DNA from: Ruminiclostridium sp.
GTDB taxonomy: Bacteria; Bacillota; Clostridia; Oscillospirales; Ruminococcaceae
Assembly: GCA_017635095.1 (NCBI GenBank)
Contig: JAGBMA010000092.1
Location: 94,994-146,694 of the forward strand
Length of the DNA: 51,701 nucleotides
Reading direction: 5' to 3'
Part shown: positions 32,735-42,508 of the stretch, piece after piece
Numbering within the stretch: position 1 is the stretch's first letter
How the letters are laid out: each line of letters opens with the position of its first letter
Position numbers and translations under genes: made by a program
The notes under the pieces: model-generated
Databases searched by the model: none
What the model was told of the DNA's origin: nothing
The model's input: the letters and a program-made list of their open reading frames with translations, nothing else

Positions 32735-33049
32735 TCATTTCTTTTTCTTCGGTGCGGGAAGCTCATCGAGCATAGCGTCGAACAGTCCGCACAGGAATGC
32801 CTTGTCGTCGATATTTTCCACAAGGAGCATCTCTTTTGCCCCGTCATACGGCAGTTCCCGGCTTGCCTCCGGCATAAGTCTCAGCGCGGAAGCGACGGGC
32901 TTTACGAGGAGCCTGTCGTCGTAGATCCCGCCGACTATCCTGCCTTTGTAGTAGATGATGTACTCGCCCATCATGGGGCGGTATGTTATCTCGTCCAGGC
33001 CGGAAAGCTGTTCAAGGACGAAATCGAGGTATTCTTTTTTTGATGCCAT
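32735..33049 (-). CDS. TfoX N-terminal domain protein
   Basis: 104 residues, only the TfoX N-terminal domain: ITYRPMMGEYIIYYKGRIVG then IYDDRLLVKP and ELPYDGAKEMLLVE, ending in PAPKKKK. TfoX-type proteins regulate competence in some proteobacteria; small single-domain members in Firmicutes have no settled role. It lies 56 bases after murG and 91 bases before murA, inside the cell wall cluster, where it is not a usual member. Confidence 0.8.
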   Translation of the reverse strand: MASKKEYLDFVLEQLSGLDEITYRPMMGEYIIYYKGRIVGGIYDDRLLVKPVASALRLMPEASRELPYDGAKEMLLVENIDDKAFLCGLFDAMLDELPAPKKKK

Positions 33050-33105
33050 TTTTCTCCTCGTCGCGCGAAACCGCTGCGATCATGTACTGACTGCGGTTTA
33101 CAGGT

Positions 33106-34218
33106 CTATTTCACGAGATCGAGTATATTCCCGACAACAAGGTCGGTGGAATTCGGTATATTGAGCTTTGCCGCGTTCTCGCCCATTTCGGTGAGACGCG
33201 CCCGGTCTTCGTAGAGCGCCTTTACCTCTGCAAGCAGTCTTTCCGCCGAAAGATCCTTGTCCTCGATAAGGATCGCCGCTCCGTTCCTGCTCATGGTGAG
33301 CGCATTGTAGTACTGGTGGTTCTCGGCAGCCTGAGGGAACGGTATGAGGATAGCGGGGCGTCCTGTGGCTTTCAGCTCGGTGAGCGTCATAGCGCCTGCG
33401 CGGGATATCACAAGATCTGCCGCACAAAGGCAGGTGTACATATTGTCGATGTATTCCCGGGCACGGAACCGCTCGTCCGGCACTATGCCGTGCTCTTTCA
33501 GGAGCCCGTCGAACATATCTCTGCCGTTGCCGCCGAAAGAGTGTATGTGGTTGATATCGCCGGCTTTCTGCTCCCAGTCCAGCATACCGACCACGGATTC
33601 GCTTATCTTATTTGCGCCGAGGCTCCCGCCGAAAGAAACGATCGTCATTCCATCGGGAAGACCGAGGCGCTTTCTTGCCTCACTGCGCTCTTCGATCGGG
33701 ATATTGCTTCTCAGGGGGTTGCCGGTTATGACGCAGTTTTCCTTGTGGGACAGGTGGGAAATAACGTCCTCGTTGGACACGAGCACTTTGTCAACGTGTT
33801 TTGAGAGCATCGTTGTGGTGATCCCGGGAAGGGAATTGCTCTCATGCACCGCGGTCTTTATGCCCATTTTGGCGGCAGCGGTAAGCACGGGTGCGCACAC
33901 ATATCCGCCCGTACCGACCACGACATCGGGCGCAAATTCTTTCAGAAGCTTCTGGGCATATCCTTTGGCTGTGATATAGTAATGGACCGCCTGTATGTTG
34001 CGCTTGATGTTCTGGGGGGTGAGCTTGCGCTGGAGCCCCGCCATTCTGAATGCGGTGAAGTCGTAGCCCGCTTTGCGGACGAGTTTCTCTTCCATTCCGC
34101 CCTGTGCGCCTACGAATTTTATTGCAGCTTCGGGGAAAAGCTGGCGTATCTTGTCCGCGATAGCGAGCGCGGGATTGATATGTCCCGCAGTTCCGCCTGC
34201 GGCAAGGATAACTCTCAT
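33106..34218 (-). CDS. murG: UDP-GlcNAc:undecaprenyl-pyrophosphoryl-MurNAc-pentapeptide transferase
   Basis: 370 residues, GT-B glycosyltransferase on the inner membrane face that turns lipid I into lipid II. GGTAGHINPALAIA at the start, VVGTGGYVCAPVL, SFGGSLGANKISESV, and the donor-binding PAILIPFPQAAENHQYYNA. Its ATG overlaps the ftsW stop by one base (TAATG), so the two are coupled. Confidence 0.97.
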   Translation of the reverse strand: MRVILAAGGTAGHINPALAIADKIRQLFPEAAIKFVGAQGGMEEKLVRKAGYDFTAFRMAGLQRKLTPQNIKRNIQAVHYYITAKGYAQKLLKEFAPDVVVGTGGYVCAPVLTAAAKMGIKTAVHESNSLPGITTTMLSKHVDKVLVSNEDVISHLSHKENCVITGNPLRSNIPIEERSEARKRLGLPDGMTIVSFGGSLGANKISESVVGMLDWEQKAGDINHIHSFGGNGRDMFDGLLKEHGIVPDERFRAREYIDNMYTCLCAADLVISRAGAMTLTELKATGRPAILIPFPQAAENHQYYNALTMSRNGAAILIEDKDLSAERLLAEVKALYEDRARLTEMGENAAKLNIPNSTDLVVGNILDLVK

Positions 34219-35531
34219 TATATAGACGCCTTTCGTGATATATTCAGTACGACACCCATTTCACCGAGCTGCATCATGAGGGCGGTGCCGCCATAGCTCA
34301 GGAACGGGAGCGAAACGCCGGTGTTGAAGAACGCGTTGGACGCAACGGCTATGTTGAGGAAAGCCTGGAAGCCTATCTGTATCACTATTCCCGCGCAGAG
34401 GAGCATACCTTCCTTGTCCGGAGCCGAGGCTGCAATATAGAATCCGCGGATTATAAGGATAAGGAAGAGCAGGATAACGACCACTGCGCCGACAAAGCCC
34501 AGTTCCTCCACGATGACGGAGAAGATGAAGTCGTTCTCCGCGAAAGGCAGGTAACTATACTTCTGATGCGAGTTTCCGAGCCCCTGACCGAACATTCCGC
34601 CGGAGCCGAGGGCTATGAGGGACTGATAGGTCTGATAGGTGTCACCCTGGATATCGGCTTCCGGGTTTTTAAGACTGAGCATTCGTGCGGAAACGTAGTC
34701 GAAACCGAGCATCGGGAACACGGTGAATATCATTACCGCGCCCACGCCGATAGCTGCAAGCACAAGAGCGACATGAGTGCCCTTGGCGCCGCCTATGAAC
34801 AGCATACAGAGCGAGATCACAAGGATAATGAGCGTAGCCGAGAGGTGAGGCTGCATTATAACCAGTCCGCAGGCTATGCCTATTCGTATCATTATCGGTA
34901 TAAAGCCTTTGGTGAAGCTTTTCATATTGTCATAGTTGCGCTGCATATATTCGGCTATGACCATTATCGTTACGAATTTCAGGATCTCCGAGGGCTGGAT
35001 CGTGATCTCGCCGATCTGGATCCAGCGTTCGGCGCCGTTTACGGTACTTCCCATGATACGAACGAGTATCATGAGTCCGGCGGAAACGAATATGGCGGTC
35101 TTCATTACGAGTTTGGTGAAAAGGATATGATAGTCGATGAATGAAATGAGTATCATCGCCACAAATCCTATTGCAGCAAATACGAGCTGGCGCTTTATGA
35201 AGTGATAGCTGTCGCCGTAAGTTACCTTCGCGGAGGCGTATGTCGCCGAAAACAGCATCACAAGCCCGAATGCAAGCAGCATCAGGACTATCAGGAAGAA
35301 GGAGAAGTCGAATTTCTGCGGTATGGAAAAGTCTATGACGTGTTTTTTGTTCTTTTTGGCCGCTGCGGCTGCCTTTGCTGTGCGCACCGGTGTACGCTGC
35401 TTCGGCTGAGCCGGTACAGCGGGTCGGTTCACCGCTTCGGTCCCGTTATACATACGCATGGGGCTCACGCTGCTGAGAGCACGGCGCTGGATATTTCCCG
35501 TGCGTCGGTTTATACCCTGGGTGTTTTCCAT
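34218..35531 (-). CDS. ftsW: Peptidoglycan glycosyltransferase FtsW (SEDS)
   Basis: 437 residues. A basic cytoplasmic head of about 70 residues, then ten or so helices. SEDS marks: LVMLFSATYASAK, the NGAERWIQIG loop, QPSEILKFVTIMVIAEYM, SLIALGSGGMFGQGLGNS, and SLPFLSYGGTALM. It polymerises glycan strands at the septum with the class B PBP encoded in the same run. Start ATG 35531 follows AAAGGAGG. Confidence 0.96.
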   Translation of the reverse strand: MENTQGINRRTGNIQRRALSSVSPMRMYNGTEAVNRPAVPAQPKQRTPVRTAKAAAAAKKNKKHVIDFSIPQKFDFSFFLIVLMLLAFGLVMLFSATYASAKVTYGDSYHFIKRQLVFAAIGFVAMILISFIDYHILFTKLVMKTAIFVSAGLMILVRIMGSTVNGAERWIQIGEITIQPSEILKFVTIMVIAEYMQRNYDNMKSFTKGFIPIMIRIGIACGLVIMQPHLSATLIILVISLCMLFIGGAKGTHVALVLAAIGVGAVMIFTVFPMLGFDYVSARMLSLKNPEADIQGDTYQTYQSLIALGSGGMFGQGLGNSHQKYSYLPFAENDFIFSVIVEELGFVGAVVVILLFLILIIRGFYIAASAPDKEGMLLCAGIVIQIGFQAFLNIAVASNAFFNTGVSLPFLSYGGTALMMQLGEMGVVLNISRKASI

Positions 35532-35553
35532 GTCGTTTCCTCCTTTCCCGTTA

Positions 35554-36567
35554 TTAAAGCCCGTTTACGAGCAGAACCGCGACTGTGCCGCAGGCTGCGC
35601 CGATAAGCGAGAACACTATTACTATCTTTACTTCTTTCCAGCCCCGTATCTCGAAGCTGTGGTGGATAGGTGTCATCTTGAAGAGACGTTTGCCGTGAGT
35701 GATCTTGAAGTATGTCATCTGAATGAGCACAGAAAGCGCTTCCCAGATATAAACTGCCGCAGCAATGACCATGAGCACTTCGATATGCATTGCGATGCCG
35801 AGCAGCGCCACTATACCGCCGAGGAACATTGAGCCCGTGTCGCCCATGAACACTTTCGCCGGGTGCCAGTTCCATATCAGGAAGCCGAGACAGCCTCCCG
35901 CGGCTGCAACAGAAACAACGGTGTAGCCCATAAATCCGAGCATGGCCGATATTACAGCGAATACTATGCAGTAAACGAAGGTGACGGAGGAACATAGCCC
36001 GTCAATACCGTCGGTAAGGTTTACCGCGTTTACGATGTAGAGAATGCCGAGACCCATTATGATGTAGTAGAAGTACCACAGGTCAAGCCCGCCGATAAAC
36101 GGGAACTTTATGATCGTGTTCGTATCGCCGGAAAGAACTTTGGCGGTAAAGAAAGCGGCAATAACAAGGATCTGCAGCACTATTTTCTGCATCGGGGTAA
36201 GACCCTCGTTCTGTTTCTTCTTTACTTTGATGAAATCGTCGAGGAAACCAATGAACCCGAAGAAGAAAGCGCCTGCGGTAACGGTTATGACACCGATTAT
36301 GTCCTTGCGCGCAAGTTCGTCCGTGCCGAGAAGCCCGTTCACCATGAGCAGTATCAGTCCCACCGCAACAGCCGCAACGGTACCGATAATGAACATCATT
36401 CCGCCCATTGTGGGGGTGCCCTGCTTGTCTTTTTTGTGCCAGACAGGTCCTATGTCGAGGATAGTCTGACCGAATTTAAGCCTGCGGAGCCACGGGATTA
36501 TTGCAAATCCCAGTACAAATGATATTAAAACAGCAGTAAATGCCGTGGATATTATCGTCAATAGCAT
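35554..36567 (-). CDS. mraY: Phospho-N-acetylmuramoyl-pentapeptide-transferase
   Basis: 337 residues, ten membrane helices. It attaches phospho-MurNAc-pentapeptide to undecaprenyl phosphate, making lipid I. HKKDKQGTPTMGG in the first cytoplasmic loop, NLTDGIDGL, GDTGSMFLGG and the TPIHHSFEIRGW block with active-site histidines are all present. It follows murE by 67 bases and precedes ftsW by 22. Confidence 0.97.
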   Translation of the reverse strand: MLLTIISTAFTAVLISFVLGFAIIPWLRRLKFGQTILDIGPVWHKKDKQGTPTMGGMMFIIGTVAAVAVGLILLMVNGLLGTDELARKDIIGVITVTAGAFFFGFIGFLDDFIKVKKKQNEGLTPMQKIVLQILVIAAFFTAKVLSGDTNTIIKFPFIGGLDLWYFYYIIMGLGILYIVNAVNLTDGIDGLCSSVTFVYCIVFAVISAMLGFMGYTVVSVAAAGGCLGFLIWNWHPAKVFMGDTGSMFLGGIVALLGIAMHIEVLMVIAAAVYIWEALSVLIQMTYFKITHGKRLFKMTPIHHSFEIRGWKEVKIVIVFSLIGAACGTVAVLLVNGL

Positions 36568-36634
36568 CTTATTTCCTCTTTTTGTTCTCTGTCGCCGCAG
36601 CGCACGCGAAGCAAGGCCGGGAGCTCTGACGTTC

Positions 36635-38071
36635 TTATACGCAGAGCTCCGCGATTATCTCGTGCTCGCTGAAATGCATATAATCGTCGCCGATGACCTG
36701 ATACTCTTCGTGACCTTTGCCGCAGAGCGCGATGACATCATCTGCGCGAGCCTGAGACACCGCGAACTTTATGGCTTCGAGCCTGTCTATGAAGCAGTGA
36801 GTCTCACATCTGCTCCCGTCGAAGCCGGTCTTTACCTGATCTATGATAGAGCCGGGATCTTCGAAACGGGGGTTGTCGGAGGTTATCACCGCGATATCCG
36901 CGAATTTCGCAACACATCTGCCCATTGCCGGGCGCTTTCCCGCGTCGCGCTCGCCTGCAGCGCCGAACACCACGATGAGCCTGCCCTTTACGAACGGTTT
37001 TATTGCAGACAGAGTCTTTTCAAGTCCGTCCTCGGTGTGGGCGTAGTCGCAGATGACCGTGTAATCACGGTCATAGAGCACTTCCGCGCGTCCGCAGACC
37101 CCTTTGACGGTGTTAAGAGCGGCTGCCGCTTCGCGAACGTCCAGTCCCGACTGAACACAGGCCGCCGCCGCGCCCATGGAGTTCATGACGTTGAACGTTC
37201 CGGGCATGGGTATCGAGATATTGAAAGCCTGAGCGGAAGCCTTGTCGGTGAGCACATAGGACACGCCGCCGCTCCGGGGTCTTATGCTGCAGGCGGAAAC
37301 ATCGGTCATGTGCTCTTCGCTGAGTGCGACGAGATGTATGCCGCCCTCCTGCTGCAGCTCCCCGTAAAGGCGCTTGCCCCACGGGTCGTCGGTGTTTATG
37401 ACTGCGCTGTCGCAGTACCGGAAAAGCGATTTTTTTGCCAGGTAGTAATTCTCCATAGTACCGTGCCAATCGAGGTGATCCTGCGTAAGATTCGTGAATA
37501 TGCCGCAGACGAACCGTTCACCTGTGAAACGGTGCTGGGAGAGCGCCTGAGACGAGGCTTCCATGACGCAGTATTCCGCGCCGTTGTCCGCCATTTCTCT
37601 GAAATAGCCGTAGAGATCGAACTGATACGGGGTGGTGAGGTGGGCTTCATAGACCCTTCCGCAGACGTCATAGCCTGCCGTGCCGATGCAGCCGCATTTA
37701 TGCCCGCTTTCGTTCAGTATATGTTTTATGATGTTTACTGTGGTGGTCTTTCCGTTGGTGCCGGTGGCTGCAATAAGTTTCAGCCGTTTTGTGGGTTCGC
37801 CGAAATAACGGGACGAGAGGACGCTGTACATTATGCGGGTGTTTTCACAGAGTATCTGCTGCGGAAGCCCGAGGTCGTGATCTATGACCACCGCCGCGGC
37901 GCCCTTTGCGAGCATATCCGCGCAGGCAGCATGACCGTCGAAGTTGCGGCCGGTTATCGCAACGAAGATGTCGCCTTTTCCGACTTTGCGCGTATCATCT
38001 GTGATGACGCCGATCTCGCAGTCGTCAAGACCGCTGCGCTCGCTTTCTGTCAGTATATCGTATAAACGCAA
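36635..38071 (-). CDS. murE: UDP-MurNAc-L-alanyl-D-glutamate--2,6-diaminopimelate ligase
   Basis: 478 residues. P-loop GTNGKTTTVNIIKHIL near 110, the TTPYQFDLYGYF segment, EASSQALSQHR, LTQDHLDWHGTMENYY and the C-terminal VFGAAGERDAGKRP. The motif DNPRFEDP marks meso-diaminopimelate rather than lysine as substrate (known of MurE), so the cell wall is probably DAP type. It starts 33 bases after the PBP gene. Confidence 0.96.
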   Translation of the reverse strand: MRLYDILTESERSGLDDCEIGVITDDTRKVGKGDIFVAITGRNFDGHAACADMLAKGAAAVVIDHDLGLPQQILCENTRIMYSVLSSRYFGEPTKRLKLIAATGTNGKTTTVNIIKHILNESGHKCGCIGTAGYDVCGRVYEAHLTTPYQFDLYGYFREMADNGAEYCVMEASSQALSQHRFTGERFVCGIFTNLTQDHLDWHGTMENYYLAKKSLFRYCDSAVINTDDPWGKRLYGELQQEGGIHLVALSEEHMTDVSACSIRPRSGGVSYVLTDKASAQAFNISIPMPGTFNVMNSMGAAAACVQSGLDVREAAAALNTVKGVCGRAEVLYDRDYTVICDYAHTEDGLEKTLSAIKPFVKGRLIVVFGAAGERDAGKRPAMGRCVAKFADIAVITSDNPRFEDPGSIIDQVKTGFDGSRCETHCFIDRLEAIKFAVSQARADDVIALCGKGHEEYQVIGDDYMHFSEHEIIAELCV

Positions 38072-38104
38072 GGCGTGCCTCCTGTTCCGCCGTTTCTTCG
38101 TATA

Positions 38105-40468
38105 TCAGCCCGCATCGGAGTTGTTGACGAGGAATGTTACTTCCACGACAGTTCCTTTGCTTACGGAATGACCGGCGGGGATAGACTGGGAGGTCGCGAC
38201 CGCGTCGGGGTTATTGACTCCGCCGCCGCTCAGCGACACGTTGAGGCCGTAGAATGAGAGGGTCTTGTTGACCTGATCTATCTTCATACCGGTGAGATCC
38301 GGGACATTTACGGTCTGATCCTCTGAGCCGTTCATGTAAATTATTACAGTTCCGCTTTTGGGAATAGGCGACGCGGCTTCGGGGATAGTCTTGCGGACTG
38401 TGTTGCCCGCTTCTTCGCCGACGATCTCGTATTTCAGACCCTTGGAGTTTATGGAAGTGATCGCGTCGAGTATCGAAGAACCGTAAACATACGGTACTGT
38501 TGTATTCTGCATTTCAAGCTCTTCTGCGGTGTACTGGGGATAAATGCCGAGGTATTCGAGGCATTCGCTGAACACTGCGGAGACAACGGGGGCTGCGACC
38601 ATGGAGCCGTAGTACTTGCCGCCGAGAGGTTCGTCAACGCATACGAGCATTATGTATTCGGGGTCGTCGGCAGGGGTGAATGCACAGAACGAGCCCACAT
38701 ATCGCATATCCCAGTCGTGGTGGTATTCATCGAGCTTCTGGGAGGTGCCGGACTTACCGCCGATGCGGTAGCCTGCGATATAGGCGTTCTGACCGCCGTT
38801 CGCGGTTACGACATTTTCGGTGAGCTGGCGCATAAGGGCGGAAGTTTCGCCGCTTATTACCTGTCTCTTGATAGTGGGTTCGGCGGATTTGATGACGTTT
38901 CCGCTGCTGTCGATGATCTTGTCAACGATATACGGCGTGAGCAGATAACCGCCGTTTATGGCTGCCGCATATGCGCATATCATCTGGAGAGGAGTTATCT
39001 TGTTGGTCTGACCGAAAGAAGAGGAAGCAAGCTCGACCGAGCCCATTCTCTCATACGGCACGAAAAGCGGTGCGGCTTCTCCGGGGAGGTCAACGCCGGT
39101 CTTCTCGGTAAATCCGAAAGCGGTGAAGTAGTTGCAGAAAAGCCTTCTTCCGAGCCTCAGTCCTATCTGGATAAAGGACGGGTTGCAGGACTTTGTGAGG
39201 GCGTCCTGGAGGCTAAGTGTGCCGTGACCGCCGCCGGTGGTCCAGCAATGTATCTTTGTGTCCTCGACCTCGTAAACTCCGAGACAGAGGAACGATGAAT
39301 CGAGGTTTATTACTTCCTCTTCGAGAGCGGAGGCACAGGTTATGACCTTGAATACCGAGCCGGGGAAGTACAGCTCGGATATCGCCTTGTTCTTCCACTG
39401 GAGCTCACGCATGGCTGCGCGCTCCTGGTCGAGCTCTTCTTCTATGAGCTTGTCGATCTGCTCCTGATCCGTAAGGCTGCCCGCCATGTAGTCGAGGACG
39501 AGCTGGTAGCGCATCTCTTCGAGACGCTCCTCATCTATATCGGAAAGCTTGGAGGGATTGTTGAGGTCGTAGCCGGGAGCTGTCGCCATTGCCACAATCG
39601 CTCCGGTCTTGGCATTCATTATGATGCCGGTGGCGCGGTTTGCGGCCTTGTATTGCTTCACCGCGGTTTCGAGGTTCTTTTCGAGGTAATACTGCACCGT
39701 CGAGTCGAGGGTAAGTATGATGCTGTTGCCGTCGCTCGCCTCATAGCGGTTCTCGTAGTCATAGGGCATTGCGTTGCCTTTTGCGTCCTTTGCCATGACG
39801 ATAAGGCCGTCGGTGCCCTGGAGATAATTGTCGTAGTACGCTTCGAGTCCGTAAACGCCCTCATTGTCGTAGTTGGTGAAGCCGATTATTGAGGAAGCGA
39901 GGCTGTCGTTGGGATAGTAGCGCTTGCTGCTCTCCATGAGGTTCACGGTATAAGCCGCAAGCTTGTTTTCGGTGATGAACTTCTGTATCTTGTCGTAGGT
40001 TTCTTTATCGACCTTCTTCTTGACGATAAAGTACTCATTCTTCATGTTTTTGCAGCCGTCGCGTATCTTCTGGACATCAACGTCGAGAAGCTTTGCGAGG
40101 GTCTTGCAGATAAGTTCGGTCTTGGGCGGTTCGCCCTTTTCGCCGAGCTTCGCGTCCATTTCGGCGATGGCTTTCGGCGAGAGTACCACGTCCCACACGG
40201 TCGTGCTCTGGGCGAGTATTTTATTGCTGCGGTCATAGATAGTTCCGCGGTTTGCCGTGATAGTGTAGCTGCTGAGCTGCTGGGAGTTTGCCTTAGAGCG
40301 GTAGTACTCCGATTTTACGACGGTGGTGTTGTAGATCACCGTGCATATGTAACCTGCAGCCAATATAAGCAGACTAAGCACGACCCAGAACATTCTCCGC
40401 TTCATTTTGTTGGTCGGAGCAAGTATGGGCGTGCTTTTCGTGCTGTCGGGCATTTTTCCGTTTGCCAT
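38105..40468 (-). CDS. Class B penicillin-binding protein with two PASTA domains (FtsI/SpoVD type)
   Basis: 787 residues. One N-terminal helix (MFWVVLSLLILAAGYICTVI), the PBP dimer domain (TANRGTIYDRSNKILAQST), a transpeptidase domain with SVFK (in PGSVFKVIT), SCN (KSCNPSFIQIG) and KSGTS, then two PASTA domains (VPYVYGSSILDAI..., VPDLTGMKIDQVNKTL). It crosslinks septal peptidoglycan with FtsW; PASTA modules bind muropeptides or stabilise the fold. The start at 40468 has AAGGGG six bases upstream; the frame extends to 40510. PASTA-bearing members are called PBP2x or SpoVD; vegetative FtsI role is inferred from position after ftsL. A GCGGACG/CGTCCGC hairpin (40501-40521) lies just before the gene. 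Confidence 0.93.
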   Translation of the reverse strand: MANGKMPDSTKSTPILAPTNKMKRRMFWVVLSLLILAAGYICTVIYNTTVVKSEYYRSKANSQQLSSYTITANRGTIYDRSNKILAQSTTVWDVVLSPKAIAEMDAKLGEKGEPPKTELICKTLAKLLDVDVQKIRDGCKNMKNEYFIVKKKVDKETYDKIQKFITENKLAAYTVNLMESSKRYYPNDSLASSIIGFTNYDNEGVYGLEAYYDNYLQGTDGLIVMAKDAKGNAMPYDYENRYEASDGNSIILTLDSTVQYYLEKNLETAVKQYKAANRATGIIMNAKTGAIVAMATAPGYDLNNPSKLSDIDEERLEEMRYQLVLDYMAGSLTDQEQIDKLIEEELDQERAAMRELQWKNKAISELYFPGSVFKVITCASALEEEVINLDSSFLCLGVYEVEDTKIHCWTTGGGHGTLSLQDALTKSCNPSFIQIGLRLGRRLFCNYFTAFGFTEKTGVDLPGEAAPLFVPYERMGSVELASSSFGQTNKITPLQMICAYAAAINGGYLLTPYIVDKIIDSSGNVIKSAEPTIKRQVISGETSALMRQLTENVVTANGGQNAYIAGYRIGGKSGTSQKLDEYHHDWDMRYVGSFCAFTPADDPEYIMLVCVDEPLGGKYYGSMVAAPVVSAVFSECLEYLGIYPQYTAEELEMQNTTVPYVYGSSILDAITSINSKGLKYEIVGEEAGNTVRKTIPEAASPIPKSGTVIIYMNGSEDQTVNVPDLTGMKIDQVNKTLSFYGLNVSLSGGGVNNPDAVATSQSIPAGHSVSKGTVVEVTFLVNNSDAG

Positions 40469-40573
40469 GTTATCCCCTTGTTTCGCTGTCTTGTCTGTGC
40501 GCGGACGCAATGCACGTCCGCATTAAATTATATTAGTCTGTCCGATGTTTTATTCCTGTCCTTTTTATCAATG

Positions 40574-41080
40574 TCAGAATCCGAGGTAGTCGAGAATGCT
40601 GTTGAACCACTTCTGTATCGAAACGAAGATATTCGGGTCACTTTCAGCGATCTCGGTCATTTCTTCGGTGTTGAGCGTTATGAATGTGATCTGGGAGTTC
40701 TGGGTCTTCTGCAGCCCGAGATCCTGTGAAGCGATGCTCTCCACGTTGTCAAGAGTGTACATACTGTCGAGTTCCGAATTGAGACGCACGTTCTCGCGCT
40801 CCGCAAGCTCGATCTCATTCTTCGTTTCGCTTATCTTTGAGGTGTAATCCGAGATCTGGACCTTGCTGTAAAGGAGCGAGAACGCGATGACGGCTGCAAA
40901 AGCCACAAGAGCGATTGCCGCAACAGCGCTTCCGTTTCGTCCTACGGACTTCTTCTGCGTGATGTTTATTTTTGCCTGTTCTTCACGCTGTTTCTTCCGG
41001 TCACGCTTTCTGCGTTCGAGATCCTCGTCGGTCTCAAAAAGCGTGAGGTCGTAAGCTAAGTTTGAATTATCGTTATACAT
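40574..41080 (-). CDS. ftsL: FtsL-like division protein
   Basis: 168 residues: a basic cytoplasmic part (RRKRDRKKQREEQAK), one helix (AVAAIALVAFAAVIAFSLLY), then an extracellular coiled coil (TSKISETKNEIELAERENVR) and the FtsL/DivIC-type end LDNVESIASQDLGLQK, followed by about 40 extra residues. FtsL bridges FtsQ/FtsB and the septal synthases. Family sequence is weakly conserved, so position between rsmH and the PBP gene is the main support. Confidence 0.85.
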   Translation of the reverse strand: MYNDNSNLAYDLTLFETDEDLERRKRDRKKQREEQAKINITQKKSVGRNGSAVAAIALVAFAAVIAFSLLYSKVQISDYTSKISETKNEIELAERENVRLNSELDSMYTLDNVESIASQDLGLQKTQNSQITFITLNTEEMTEIAESDPNIFVSIQKWFNSILDYLGF

Positions 41081-41115
41081 CTTTATCCCTCCGGTCCGGA
41101 CAGCTTTCGTTCGGT

Positions 41116-42051
41116 TTACTGCTGAACGGGAAGCTTCTCTATGACTCTGAGTTTTGCACTTCTGCTGCGCGGGTTGGCTGCAAGCTCCGCCTCATCTGCG
41201 GTGAGGGGCTTGCGTGTTATCTGCACGGCCCGGGGCTTTTTCCCGCATACGCACACGGGGAAGTCTTTCGGGCAGGTGCAGCCTTCGCACAGACTTCTGA
41301 ACTTTTGTTTTACTATCCTGTCTTCGAGCGAGTGGAATGTTATCACCGAGAGCCTTCCTCCCGGTGCGAGCAGCTCGAAGATATCGCCGAGCGCGGAAGT
41401 AAGCGCGTCGAGCTCGCCGTTGACTTCTATTCTTATTGCCTGGAACGATTTCCGGCAGGGGTTTTTCTCTTTTCTCACTTTAAGCGGTACATTGCGCTTG
41501 ATTATCTCCGCAAGCTCGCCTGTGGTGTTGATAGGCGCGTTCTCCCGGGCAGTGACGATGCCGTGAGCTATCCCGCGGGCGAATTTTTCTTCGCCGTAGG
41601 CAAAGAGTATCTCCGCGAGCTTGTCCTCGGGATATTCGTTGACCACGTCCCGGGCGCTCATACCCTCGCCGCTCATGCGCATATCGAGGGGAGCGTCGTT
41701 ATGGAAAGAGAACCCGCGTTCGGGGTCGTCGAGCTGGTGGGAAGAAACGCCGAGATCCATGATCGCGCCGTCGAGATGATCTATCCCGAGTTCGCGCAGC
41801 GCGTCCCTGATCTCGCTGAAATTGCGGTTGACAAATACCGGCGAATAGCCTTCGAGCCGCTTTTTTGCAGCTTCTATGGCTTCCTTGTCGCGGTCGAAGC
41901 AGATAAGCTTACCTGTGCCGGCGAGCCTTTCCGCTATTTCAAGGCTGTGACCGCCTCCGCCGGTGGTGCAGTCCGCGTAGATCCCGCCTTCATGCACATT
42001 CAGCCCGTCAACTGCGGGCATGAGCAGCACAGATGTATGTGAAAACTCCAT
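41116..42051 (-). CDS. rsmH: 16S rRNA (cytosine(1402)-N4)-methyltransferase
   Basis: 311 residues. HTSVLLMPAVDGLNV at the start, the SAM site YADCTTGGGGHS, GIDHLDGAIMDLGVSSHQLD, DMRM near residue 120, and the C-terminal VITFHSLEDRIVK. It methylates C1402 in the ribosome decoding centre. The ATG at 42051 follows the mraZ stop by one base, so the longer frame to 42078 is not used. Confidence 0.97.
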   Translation of the reverse strand: MEFSHTSVLLMPAVDGLNVHEGGIYADCTTGGGGHSLEIAERLAGTGKLICFDRDKEAIEAAKKRLEGYSPVFVNRNFSEIRDALRELGIDHLDGAIMDLGVSSHQLDDPERGFSFHNDAPLDMRMSGEGMSARDVVNEYPEDKLAEILFAYGEEKFARGIAHGIVTARENAPINTTGELAEIIKRNVPLKVRKEKNPCRKSFQAIRIEVNGELDALTSALGDIFELLAPGGRLSVITFHSLEDRIVKQKFRSLCEGCTCPKDFPVCVCGKKPRAVQITRKPLTADEAELAANPRSRSAKLRVIEKLPVQQ

Positions 42052-42052
42052 A

Positions 42053-42472
42053 TTACAATCCGAGCTCCATTGCCACATCTACAAGCGACTGGCTGTCGGT
42101 CTTGCTGTTTACCTCGTCCCACTTTGCCTTATCCCATATTTCCGCGCGGCCTTCAAGACCGACGATGACAACGTCCGTATCAAGTCCCGCATACTCGCGG
42201 AGCGGGGCGGGGATAAGCGCGCGGCCCTGTTTGTCGGGCTCTATATCGAAGGCGCTTCCGAAGAGGAAACGCTGGAGATCTGCGGTCTTGGTCTGGGGCA
42301 TTTCCCTGATCTTTGCCACGAGGGATTCCCAGTCTTCCATTGTATATACCTTTATACAAGGGGCGTCAATGGTTTTGGAGATCATAAAGACTGCGCCGAG
42401 CTCGTCGCGCAGCTTTACCGGAAAGTTCATTCTGCCTTTTGCGTCAAGTGTGCTTTTGAATTCGCCGCGCAA
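42053..42472 (-). CDS. mraZ: Transcriptional regulator MraZ
   Basis: 139 residues, two AbrB-like domains: GEFKSTLDAKGRMNFPVKLR then FDIEPDKQGRALIPAPLREY. MraZ binds repeats in its own promoter region and controls the division cluster. The start is TTG at 42472 with AAAGGA about 11 bases upstream; an ATG between them is out of frame. It is the first gene of the run to ftsZ. Confidence 0.95.
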   Translation of the reverse strand: MRGEFKSTLDAKGRMNFPVKLRDELGAVFMISKTIDAPCIKVYTMEDWESLVAKIREMPQTKTADLQRFLFGSAFDIEPDKQGRALIPAPLREYAGLDTDVVIVGLEGRAEIWDKAKWDEVNSKTDSQSLVDVAMELGL

Positions 42473-42508
42473 GTCTTTTCATTTCCTTTCTTCTGTCATA
42501 AAATAGCC

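Noticed and set aside
36545-38065. 506-codon open frame antisense to murE
   Set aside because: murE on the other strand is certain; the frame has shadow-type composition, no ribosome site and no recognisable domain.
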